Origin: Bacteroidales bacterium
GTDB taxonomy: Bacteria > Bacteroidota > Bacteroidia > Bacteroidales > F082
Length of the DNA stretch: 64,000 nt
Reading direction: 5' to 3'
NCBI GenBank assembly: GCA_017651645.1
Contig: JAGCCO010000026.1
Span: 21,107 to 85,106, forward strand
Part shown: positions 42,408 to 49,646 of the stretch, piece by piece
How positions within the stretch are numbered: position 1 is the first letter of the stretch
Layout of the letters: every line of letters starts with the position of its first letter
Program-made: the position numbers and the translations under genes
The notes under the pieces: model-generated
What the model saw: only the letters and a program-made list of their open reading frames with translations
Told to the model about the DNA's origin: nothing
The model's database searches: none

Positions 42408-42632
42408 ATGAACACAATCATCAAAACCACCTCAGAGAAGCAATTCACCCAAATCCGTCGTTTCGTCAAGAAAAACAAAATTTACCACACCCTCACAGAA
42501 GAAAATGGTCTTTACTCTATCAAACTCTTCGGCCTCAAACCTAAAGAAATCGAGAAGTTTATCAAAGACTTCACCAAAGCCAACCACCTCACCAAAGTCC
42601 AGCAGCAGGAGCCTCAGGCTCTTGCTGCCTAG
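42408..42632 (+). CDS. Small basic protein of unknown function
   Basis: The 74-residue product is lysine-rich and helical (FTQIRRFVKKNKIYHTL, IEKFIKDFTKANHL) with a hydrophobic central strand (GLYSIKLFGL), then a QQQEPQALAA tail. No motif identifies it. A Walker or zinc site is absent. The third codon position is rich in C, unlike many of its neighbours, and the gene stands alone with its own terminator-like hairpin after the stop. It could be a small nucleic-acid-binding or regulatory protein, but I do not recognise it. The reading frame is clearly coding-like in composition. Confidence 0.6.
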   Translation: MNTIIKTTSEKQFTQIRRFVKKNKIYHTLTEENGLYSIKLFGLKPKEIEKFIKDFTKANHLTKVQQQEPQALAA

Positions 42633-42634
42633 TG

Positions 42635-42682
42635 TATTTTCTCCTCACATTACAAAAAAAATGAGAAAATAACATTTTTTTT
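42635..42682 (+). terminator. Terminator-like hairpin after the 74-aa gene
   Basis: TATTTTCTC (42635-42643) and GAGAAAATA (42663-42671) can pair across a loop of 19 bases and are followed by ACATTTTTTTTG. The loop is long and the stem is A/T-rich, so it is weaker than the other terminators here. Confidence 0.5.
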
Positions 42683-42711
42683 GCTGATTGTTGGATGTTT
42701 TTATATTTTTG
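42680..42711 (+). promoter_or_regulatory. Complete Bacteroidetes promoter for the lipoprotein cluster
   Basis: TTTG at 42680-42683 and TATTTTTG at 42704-42711 have the ideal 20-base spacing. The expected transcript would carry a leader of about 115 bases, with a 21-codon open frame at 42732-42797. Confidence 0.7.
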
Positions 42712-42731
42712 CATTGTGAAACTAACTAGTA

Positions 42732-42797
42732 ATGAAAACACTAAAATTGAGTTTGTCGATTAACAACATTTCATACTGGATTTTTTTTCAAGATTAA
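42732..42797 (+). other. Possible 21-codon leader peptide frame
   Basis: An ATG at 42732 opens a frame of 21 codons (MKTLKLSLSINNISYWIFFQ ending in D then TAA) inside the leader of the lipoprotein gene. It is short, with no clear ribosome binding site, so it is a candidate only. Confidence 0.25.
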
Positions 42798-42832
42798 AAA
42801 CTAAAGTTTAACAAATAAAACATTGGACCATA

Positions 42833-43825
42833 ATGAAAAGTGTAATTAGATGTGCGTGCATGATGGCCTTGGTGGTTTTGGCTTTCACGGCATGCAAAAA
42901 GAATGAACAAAACGAACCGAAAAAAACCACATTCACAGCCAGCACCCCACAGTTGGAATATGAGGGTGATGACAGAGTTTATTTTGCTCTTGATGATCCA
43001 TCCCGCAGAATTGTATTTGAGCCCGGCGATATGTGCATGTTATTCAACATCAACGAATCAGAGCCTTGGCGAAGCAATTGCGCTACTTATGAAGCCATTC
43101 AAGAAGGCAATGATGTGGAGTTCAGAAACTGTGGCTTGGGAGAAGTCGCATTGGAAAGACAGGATGCATTCTATGTCGTCTATCCGGGTGGCCCAGGTTG
43201 TACGCAAACAGAACTCAGCTCGGGTGAAAACAAGAGCAGATTCTATGTCTCCCCCAATCAGGAGTATAGTCAGGGTATTATTAATATTGGCTTACCAAAC
43301 ATGTATATGTTCGGTAAGGTTGACGACGTTGATGAATTAGGCGATGTCCATTTCCAATTCCATTACCTTTCTGGTATTTTGGGGATTAAGGCCTACGAAG
43401 CTGCTCAAAGAAGGCTTACAGAGATTAAGATTGTTGATAATTACTTTGATCTCTCCGGTTGGGTTGAAGTGATCCTCCCTCAATTTGATTGGGTTGAGTT
43501 TGTCTCTATGTACAACCGCTATGATTTGGACAATCCAGACTATCTTGAAGAATTGGAAGCGTATAAACAACGTATTGGCTATCAAATGTATGATGCTAGT
43601 AACACTTTCACTTTGAACATTCCCGACGGTGTCCAGTTGGGTAATAGTAATGCAAGTACTACTTGTTTCTACATTACGTTGCGTCCTTTGGCTTTGCTTC
43701 TGGGGGGGCATGTGGTTTTCACGTTTGATGATGGATCTCAGAAGGAAGTGGAGATCCCCGCTCATGCCTTAACATCGGCGCCCGGCGTCATCAAAAGAGT
43801 AACAATTAATCTTGACGGTTTTTGA
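42833..43825 (+). CDS. Lipoprotein of fimbrillin-like layout (paralogue A)
   Basis: The 330-residue protein starts with a lipoprotein signal (MMALVVLAFTAC, cysteine near residue 21). The mature part begins KKNEQNEPKKTTFTASTPQLEYEGDDRVYF, an opening common to Bacteroidetes fimbrillin/Mfa-like lipoproteins (TTFTA followed by a DD-rich loop). A beta-rich body contains DMCMLFNINES, YPGGPG and LRPLALLLGGHVVFTFDDG, also similar to that group. The C-terminal part (RVTINLDGF) resembles the end of such donor-strand-like domains. A paralogue with about the same layout lies at 44113-45060. It may form a surface filament or adhesin, but the family link is loose. Confidence 0.65.
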   Translation: MKSVIRCACMMALVVLAFTACKKNEQNEPKKTTFTASTPQLEYEGDDRVYFALDDPSRRIVFEPGDMCMLFNINESEPWRSNCATYEAIQEGNDVEFRNCGLGEVALERQDAFYVVYPGGPGCTQTELSSGENKSRFYVSPNQEYSQGIINIGLPNMYMFGKVDDVDELGDVHFQFHYLSGILGIKAYEAAQRRLTEIKIVDNYFDLSGWVEVILPQFDWVEFVSMYNRYDLDNPDYLEELEAYKQRIGYQMYDASNTFTLNIPDGVQLGNSNASTTCFYITLRPLALLLGGHVVFTFDDGSQKEVEIPAHALTSAPGVIKRVTINLDGF

Positions 43826-43905
43826 TACTTTGGGTCGACGTGAAATAAGCATTTTAATACAGACATAGACAATTAACAAAATATCAAACTAAATCCAATA
43901 ACAAA

Positions 43906-44067
43906 ATGAAAACTAAGAATGAAGGGTATGTAGCACCCAAGTCCGAAATAATTGAAATTCAAGTAGCATCCGTCCTTATGGCCTCTGGAGGTGGAGGCCA
44001 ACCTTCCTATAGCGGAGGCACATGGCGAGGCGGAACAGTGGAATTTGACCCTGACGTTGACCTTTAA
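43906..44067 (+). CDS. Small peptide of the 'Y-x-x-P...ASG' Bacteroidetes type
   Basis: A 53-codon frame from ATG at 43906 to TAA at 44067 gives a peptide with an N-terminal half (KNEGYVAPKSEIIEIQVASVL) and then MASGGGG and a short, charged glycine-rich tail (WRGGTVEFDPDVDL). Peptides with a YxxP core, alternating I/V residues and a small-residue/glycine joint are widespread in Bacteroidales and often sit near surface-protein genes. The tail after the glycine run looks like a processing product. The gene is just below the length that many gene finders accept, and lies between two paralogous lipoprotein genes. Confidence 0.65.
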   Translation: MKTKNEGYVAPKSEIIEIQVASVLMASGGGGQPSYSGGTWRGGTVEFDPDVDL

Positions 44068-44112
44068 TCTATGATCTAATAACAAAAGCAATAATCAAAA
44101 AACACATAAACA

Positions 44113-45060
44113 ATGAAAAGGTTAATTAGTTATATGTGCATGATGGCTATGGTGGCTTTGGCTTTCACATCATGCAATAAAAACGAAGCGAAGAAAACCA
44201 CTTTCACTGCAAGAACCCCAAAGATGGTTTACGATGGTGGGATGGATAGAACGTATATCGGCATCGACAATCTTGTTCATTTCGAGATTGGCGATGTGTG
44301 CATGGTCTTCAATATCAATGAAACGAATGCTTCGCAAAGCCATTGCGCTACTTATGAGGCACTTGAAGAAGGCAGTATTGTGACCTTCCAAAACTGCGGT
44401 TTGGGAGAAATTGCTGAAGAAAGGTTGGACGCTTTCTATGCTTACTATCCAGGCGGCGTGGGAATGGTGGAGACCTTACTCGGCGATGGCGAAAACAAAA
44501 TCAAGTTGTTCATTTCTCCCGAGCAGGAGTATCGTCAGAATAAGATCCCTGCCAATTCTCTCCCAATGTGGGCCAAAGTGGATAATGTCGAGCATCTTGG
44601 TGATGCAGACTTTGACTTTGTGAACCTTTTTGGTGTGCTTCAACTGAAACCGTATGAGGCCGCTAGCAGAACCGTAACAAAGATTGAGGTTGTTGACAAT
44701 ATTTTTAACCTTTCGGGTTGGGTGATGGTGGATATCACTTCGATGGCTAAAAACAATGGTGAGTTTGTTTCGGCGGACGATAAGGATGATCCGAGTAATC
44801 TCGTGTTGACCAATCTCAGCAAAGACAATTCCAATTCGATGACTTTGAACATTCCAGGCGGTGTCCAACTGGGTACGACCAAGGAGACCACTCCTGCCTT
44901 CAACATTGCATTGCGTCCACTGGCTTTGTGTGATGGTTGCCACATCATATTCACCTTTATCGATGGCACTGTAAAGGATGTCGACCTTTCCCAATACGAT
45001 GCCCTAATGATTCAGCCTAATCATGTCAAGCCTGTCAGCATCAATCTTGACAACTATTGA
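44113..45060 (+). CDS. Lipoprotein of fimbrillin-like layout (paralogue B)
   Basis: The 315-residue protein has a lipoprotein signal (MMAMVALAFTSC, cysteine near residue 21) and the same order of motifs as paralogue A: KKTTFTARTPKMVYDGG, DVCMVFNINET, NCGLGEIAEERLDAFYAYYPGG, VVDNIFNLSGWVMVDI and LRPLALCDGCHIIFTFIDG, ending VSINLDNY. The two diverge mainly in the loop after the first domain, where A has extra residues around PDYLEELEAYKQR. It is 45 bases after the small-peptide gene, so all three genes may be one transcript. A strong terminator follows. The structure and role are inferred, not shown. Confidence 0.65.
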   Translation: MKRLISYMCMMAMVALAFTSCNKNEAKKTTFTARTPKMVYDGGMDRTYIGIDNLVHFEIGDVCMVFNINETNASQSHCATYEALEEGSIVTFQNCGLGEIAEERLDAFYAYYPGGVGMVETLLGDGENKIKLFISPEQEYRQNKIPANSLPMWAKVDNVEHLGDADFDFVNLFGVLQLKPYEAASRTVTKIEVVDNIFNLSGWVMVDITSMAKNNGEFVSADDKDDPSNLVLTNLSKDNSNSMTLNIPGGVQLGTTKETTPAFNIALRPLALCDGCHIIFTFIDGTVKDVDLSQYDALMIQPNHVKPVSINLDNY

Positions 45061-45088
45061 TGCTGTTCCGATATTACATTTCCTAATT

Positions 45089-45123
45089 AGAAAGCGTTTC
45101 CTTTTTGGAGGCGCTTTCTTTGT
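45089..45123 (+). terminator. Intrinsic terminator after the lipoprotein cluster
   Basis: AGAAAGCG (45089-45096) pairs with CGCTTTCT (45112-45119) with a further GC-containing inner part, followed by T-rich sequence. It closes the 42833-45060 unit. Confidence 0.8.
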
Positions 45124-45155
45124 CTGATTTTTTACTGCTATTTCCACTTTTTTCA

Positions 45156-45163
45156 TATTTTTG
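45156..45163 (+). promoter_or_regulatory. -7 promoter element for the exported 'asparagine synthetase B'-like gene
   Basis: TATTTTTG followed by CGCCC fits TAnnTTTG and lies 28 bases before the ATG at 45192. It excludes the upstream in-frame ATG at 45105 as the start. Confidence 0.6.
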
Positions 45164-45191
45164 CGCCCTATTAAAGAAGGATTACCCCGCC

Positions 45192-46454
45192 ATGCGCAAA
45201 ATCTATATCTTCCTCATTCTGTTGGCTTTGGCACTGCCTACTCGGGCAGCCTACCTTCTCATCCCCATGGACAACACCCAGACCAACCACCTGAAAGCCT
45301 ACGGCGTGGCTTATTGGGTGCTGCAACGGGAGGTGGAGATCAGCTGGCTGCTGAACTATAGGGGAGGAAGCTACCTGATTCCTTACCACGAGATGTTTGA
45401 GCGCGAGTGTAAGATGCGCAACGTGTCGTACAACGTTATCGCCGACGCACAGGCTGACGCCATCCTTGCCGAGATTGCCGACCCTTGCGTCAACATGGAC
45501 GAGATGAAACTGCAAAAGGTGCCACGCATCGCAGTGTATGCGCCCAAAAACAACTTGCCTTGGGATGATGCCGTCACCCTTGTGCTGACCTACGCCGAGA
45601 TTCCTTACGATGTGGTTTATGACGACGAGGTGCTGCAGGGCGTGCTGCCCACCTACGACTGGCTCCACCTGCACCATGAGGATTTCACGGGACAATACGG
45701 TAAGTTCTGGGCCCGCTACCGCAACTACCCTTGGTATCAGGAGGATGTGCGCGCACAAGAAGCCACGGCACAACGTTGGGGCTTCAGCAAGGTGTCGCAG
45801 CTGAAACTCGCCGTGGTGAAGAAGATCCGTGAGTTTGTGGCCGGTGGCGGCTATATGTTCTCCATGTGCTCCGCGCCCGACAGCTTCGATATTGCCCTTG
45901 CTGCCGATGGCCTCGACATCTGTGATTACATGTTCGACGGCGACCCAATCCGCAACGGTGACCCGCAACGCCTCAACTACGACAATTGCTTCGCCTTCAC
46001 CGACTTCTCGGTGTCGGTCAACCCGCAGGAATACGAGATCTCCAACATCGATGTCACCCAAGGGCGGATGCAGAAGGTTAAAGAGCAAAACGATTATTTC
46101 CTGCTTTTCGACTTTTCGGCCAAGTGGGACCCTGTGCCGACCATGCTTACCCAATGCCACGAAAGATTGGTGAAAGGCTTTATGGGTCAGACCACTGCTT
46201 TCAACAAGGCTTATGTGAAGCCTTCCGTCGTCGTCTTGGGCGACAATGCTGCCCTCAACGAGGACCGTTATATCCACGGCAACTTCGGCAACGGTTTCTG
46301 GACTTTCCTAGGTGGTCACGACCCCGAGGATTACCAACATATCGTCGGTGACCCGCCTACTGAACTCGACATGTACCCCAATTCGCCGGGCTATCGGCTC
46401 ATTTTGAACAATATTTTGTTCCCCGCTGCAAAGAAAAAAGAACAGAAAACTTGA
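45192..46454 (+). CDS. Exported protein of the Bacteroidetes 'asparagine synthetase B'-labelled family
   Basis: The 420-residue product begins with a signal peptide (MRKIYIFLILLALALPTRA) and continues AYLLIPMDNTQTNHLKAYG, the start of a Bacteroidetes family often labelled asparagine synthetase B in databases. The signal peptide, the absence of the N-terminal cysteine and of the ATP-pyrophosphatase SGGxDS motif make true asparagine synthesis unlikely. Conserved stretches are PWDDAVTLVLTYAEIPYDVVYDDEVL, WLHLHHEDFTGQYGKF, GGGYMFSMCSAPDSFDIAL and GFWTFLGGHDPEDYQH, with several histidines and acidic residues that could bind metal; the layout is Rossmann/glutamine-amidotransferase-like. I do not know its reaction. 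Confidence 0.75.
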   Translation: MRKIYIFLILLALALPTRAAYLLIPMDNTQTNHLKAYGVAYWVLQREVEISWLLNYRGGSYLIPYHEMFERECKMRNVSYNVIADAQADAILAEIADPCVNMDEMKLQKVPRIAVYAPKNNLPWDDAVTLVLTYAEIPYDVVYDDEVLQGVLPTYDWLHLHHEDFTGQYGKFWARYRNYPWYQEDVRAQEATAQRWGFSKVSQLKLAVVKKIREFVAGGGYMFSMCSAPDSFDIALAADGLDICDYMFDGDPIRNGDPQRLNYDNCFAFTDFSVSVNPQEYEISNIDVTQGRMQKVKEQNDYFLLFDFSAKWDPVPTMLTQCHERLVKGFMGQTTAFNKAYVKPSVVVLGDNAALNEDRYIHGNFGNGFWTFLGGHDPEDYQHIVGDPPTELDMYPNSPGYRLILNNILFPAAKKKEQKT

Positions 46455-46461
46455 AAATATG

Positions 46462-46469
46462 TATATTTG
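46462..46469 (+). promoter_or_regulatory. -7 promoter element for the first C10 protease gene
   Basis: TATATTTG followed by CCGCTTTAAAAT. The same element with nearly the same downstream bases (CCGCTTAAA) precedes the third C10 gene, and a related TATATTTGCACCCTTAAA precedes the fourth. Confidence 0.65.
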
Positions 46470-46507
46470 CCGCTTTAAAATGAAATAATTCGCAAAAATC
46501 ATTGACT

Positions 46508-49500
46508 ATGAAGAGAAATCTACTCCTTATCCTTGCTCTGTTTTTGGGCATCGCCACACTCCAAGCCAAGCCTGTCGACGTGACTACGGCGCAACGCTTG
46601 GGACAGAATTTCATCCAGCATAAGGCCATGTTTGCCAAAAACACGGTGAATGACCTTGACTTGGCATACACTTATCGTGCCGAAAACGGTATGGCCACGG
46701 CTTATGTGTTCAACTTCGACGGTGGCTATGTCATCGTAGCGGCCGACGACTGCTCGTCGCCTATCCTCGGTTATTCCGACCAAGGCAGTTTCGATTATGA
46801 GACCGCTCCCGATGGCCTCCGTTTCATGTTGAGCGAGATTTCTCGTGGCATTGAAACAACGGTGCAGCAAGGGAAACCTGTTCCAAGCAACATCCTCTGC
46901 CGTTGGAAAAACCTTGAGGCATACGGTGTGATGCATCCTGATAGAGGTCAGTCGGTAGTCGGACCCTTGGTGCAAACAAAATGGGACCAAGGTGCGCCTT
47001 ATAATATGTATGCGCCTGGTGGTTGCCCCACGGGTTGCGTTGCTACGGCCATGGCCCAACTGATGAAGTATTGGGAGTGGCCTGTCACAGGTACGGGCGA
47101 GCACAGCTATTATGCCATGGGCTACGGTGAGCAATATGCCAATTTCGGCGCCACCACTTACGATTGGGATAACATGCTTGAATCCTACAGCACTGGTGGA
47201 ACCCAAGAGCAGAAAGAGGCTGTCGCAACACTGATGTACCATTGCGGTGTGTCGGTCGACATGATGTATGAACCCGACGGCAGCGGTGCCTATTCGCAGG
47301 ATGTGCCTGTTGCCATCAACAACTATTTCTCTTACTCCGAACATGCCACGCATATCGGCAAAAGCGGCTCTTACAACGACTGGATTGCACTGTTGAAGAC
47401 CAATATTGACCAGCATATTCCAATCTATTATTCAGGTCAGAGTCCCGATGGTGGACATGCTTTCATTTGCGACGGCTATGATGTCGACGACCTGTTCCAC
47501 TTCAACTACGGCTGGGGTGGCTCAGGTGGAGGCTACCTCCTCATCGACGGCGAAAACTTTGAATATTCTGGTGGCCAGGCCATTGTTTATGATTTCATTC
47601 CCAATTTCGTTTACGACCAGATGCCCAAGGCTCCCGAAAACCTCAGCGTGAGCATCGATAGCGATGTGTCGCGCATCGGTCACCTCACTTGGACCAACCC
47701 CTCCGAGACCATGTCAGGGGAGGCTTTGACTAGCATCGATAAAGTCATCGTCAAACGTAACGGTTTTGTCGTCCAAGAGATTACCAATGTCGCACCAGGT
47801 CAGGCCATGACCTACGATGATGAAGTGCCTTTCTTCGACCAGTTTGACTACACGGTGTTGGCAGTTAGCGGTAACAACTACGGACGCACCACGGTCACCA
47901 AGGCGGTCTTCGGTCCTTACTGCGACTGGAAAGTCATCATGACTTCTTCCAGCTTCCAAGGCTGGGACGGTGGCGGTATCACCGTGCAGAACGCGGCTGG
48001 CTCCTATATCGACTTCCTGACTACCACACAGGCTACGGCCACCATCCAGACCTTCCAGATGGCTTTGGGTAACAACAACCTCTATTGGACGGCCCCCAAT
48101 TCCAACATCAGTAATATGTCGTTCAAGATCAGGGACGCTGAAAACCAAATCGTTTATCAATACGAGGGTCCATCCTCGGGATTGGAGGCTGGACTGCTTC
48201 GTACTTTGAACAACAGTTGCGGCAACGAGAACACCTGCGAGGCTCCTTACAACCTGCTTGCCACTGTCGACCCCGAGAACGACAGGAACATCATCCTCAC
48301 TTGGAACTCTGACCACACGCCTGAGTTCGGCTACTGCATCTATCGCGACGGCTTCCTCTTCAATATGGCGCATGAGCTGAGATATGTGGACGAGAACACC
48401 GAGATTGGTGGACATTGTTACTATGTGACTGCCCTCTGCAACGGTGGTGAGACAGCTAATTCAAACGAGTATTGCGCCACTTCAGGTTCTGGATGTGAAC
48501 CACCTAAGGATTTGTATTTTAATTATTTCAATGGAAGTAAGGTGCAGCTGTTCTGGTCACCGACCGATAATGAGAATGTGACAGGTTATGTCGTTTATCG
48601 CAAGACTGATGACACTCCTTATAAGCGCATTAAGAACGTGGGTGCAAACACGACCAACTGCAAGGATACAAGCGTGGTTCCGGGCACGACTTATCAATAT
48701 GTCGTGAATGCTTATTACCGCGATATCGATTGCTCCTCGGCTTATGCCACTGACCTTTTTGATGCAGACAAGTTCTTCATCGAGGTGGATTGGAGCAATA
48801 CGCCAAGAGACTTACAAACTTTGTATAACGAGGAAGACACTGTGGTCAGCTTGTATTGGAAAGCAGCCTACCAAGCTACATCCTACGATATCATGCGCAA
48901 CGGCGCAAAAATTGGCGAGACCACGGAAACGTTTTTCGAAGACCCGGATCTCGAATTAGGGGAGACCTACTGCTACCAAGTCATTGCGCATGGCGATGGG
49001 TTTGATACCAACTCCAATGAGGCTTGTGTTACTATGCCCGAGCCACCTGCACCGCCTGTTTTGCCTTGCTCGGCACCGACGAATCTGTTATGCGACGAAA
49101 GACCTGCATTAGGCTTTTCCACTGCCATTCATGTTGAGTGGCAATCTCCCGAAGACCGCGTTCCCGACTCCTACACTTTGTACATTTATGATTTGATACG
49201 AAATGATACAACCATTTTGACAGACTTGACCGAGATGGTGTATGAATCAGGTTACTCTGTTGATGGTACGGACATCATCTTCCAAGTGAAAGCGGTTTAT
49301 CCTGAATGTGAATCCGATTTCGCATTGTCTATTGACGGAATGGATTTTGTGAGGTTTACCAGCTTGTCTGTCAATGAGATGGCGAATTTAGTCAAACTCT
49401 ATCCCAATCCCACATCGGGTCAGCTGAGCATCGAGGCTGAAGAGATGACTTCCGTTAGCGTCTATGACCTTGTGGGTCAGTGCGTGATGCAAATGACCGC

Positions 49501-49609
49501 CAAAGACGGTCAAGTCAACCTTGACATGAGCCAACTGCAAAACGGCATCTATCTCGTCAAGGTGAGCACGGCCAATGGCTCGGCAATGCAACGGGTTGTA
49601 AAGATGTAA
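46508..49609 (+). CDS. C10-family (streptopain-like) cysteine protease, FN3 domains, T9SS sorting domain (copy 1)
   Basis: The 1033-residue zymogen has a signal peptide (ALFLGIATLQA), a SpeB-type prodomain of about 130 residues (TAQRLGQNFIQHKAMFAK, VIVAADDCSSPILGYSDQG) and the C10 protease domain. The nucleophile lies in GCPTGCVATAMAQLMKYW (about residue 177), the histidine in GGHAFICDGYD (about 317) and the tryptophan motif in FNYGWGG. Three FN3-like domains follow (HLTWTNPSETMSG, NIILTWNSDHTPEFGYCIYRD, KVQLFWSPTDNENVTGYVVYRK), then a T9SS tail (VKLYPNPTSGQLSIEAEEM). C10 enzymes of related species (interpain A, Bfp proteases) cut host proteins. It is the longest of four tandem copies. Confidence 0.92.
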   Translation: MKRNLLLILALFLGIATLQAKPVDVTTAQRLGQNFIQHKAMFAKNTVNDLDLAYTYRAENGMATAYVFNFDGGYVIVAADDCSSPILGYSDQGSFDYETAPDGLRFMLSEISRGIETTVQQGKPVPSNILCRWKNLEAYGVMHPDRGQSVVGPLVQTKWDQGAPYNMYAPGGCPTGCVATAMAQLMKYWEWPVTGTGEHSYYAMGYGEQYANFGATTYDWDNMLESYSTGGTQEQKEAVATLMYHCGVSVDMMYEPDGSGAYSQDVPVAINNYFSYSEHATHIGKSGSYNDWIALLKTNIDQHIPIYYSGQSPDGGHAFICDGYDVDDLFHFNYGWGGSGGGYLLIDGENFEYSGGQAIVYDFIPNFVYDQMPKAPENLSVSIDSDVSRIGHLTWTNPSETMSGEALTSIDKVIVKRNGFVVQEITNVAPGQAMTYDDEVPFFDQFDYTVLAVSGNNYGRTTVTKAVFGPYCDWKVIMTSSSFQGWDGGGITVQNAAGSYIDFLTTTQATATIQTFQMALGNNNLYWTAPNSNISNMSFKIRDAENQIVYQYEGPSSGLEAGLLRTLNNSCGNENTCEAPYNLLATVDPENDRNIILTWNSDHTPEFGYCIYRDGFLFNMAHELRYVDENTEIGGHCYYVTALCNGGETANSNEYCATSGSGCEPPKDLYFNYFNGSKVQLFWSPTDNENVTGYVVYRKTDDTPYKRIKNVGANTTNCKDTSVVPGTTYQYVVNAYYRDIDCSSAYATDLFDADKFFIEVDWSNTPRDLQTLYNEEDTVVSLYWKAAYQATSYDIMRNGAKIGETTETFFEDPDLELGETYCYQVIAHGDGFDTNSNEACVTMPEPPAPPVLPCSAPTNLLCDERPALGFSTAIHVEWQSPEDRVPDSYTLYIYDLIRNDTTILTDLTEMVYESGYSVDGTDIIFQVKAVYPECESDFALSIDGMDFVRFTSLSVNEMANLVKLYPNPTSGQLSIEAEEMTSVSVYDLVGQCVMQMTAKDGQVNLDMSQLQNGIYLVKVSTANGSAMQRVVKM

Positions 49610-49629
49610 ATAATTTAAAATCAATAATC

Positions 49630-49641
49630 TAATACGTATTA
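49630..49641. promoter_or_regulatory. Short perfect palindrome before the second C10 gene
   Basis: TAATACGTATTA is a 12-base perfect palindrome six bases before the ATG of the second C10 gene. No -7 box is evident nearby, so co-transcription from the first copy is likely and this may be chance. Confidence 0.25.
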
Positions 49642-49646
49642 AACAG

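Noticed and set aside
45171..46277. A 368-codon open frame on the minus strand
   Set aside because: Antisense to the exported 'asparagine synthetase B'-like gene, which has a signal peptide and promoter on the other strand.
49630..49641. Operator for the second C10 gene
   Set aside because: A single 12-base A/T-rich palindrome is too short to support as a regulatory site without copies elsewhere, so I kept it only as a low-confidence feature and not as a finding.
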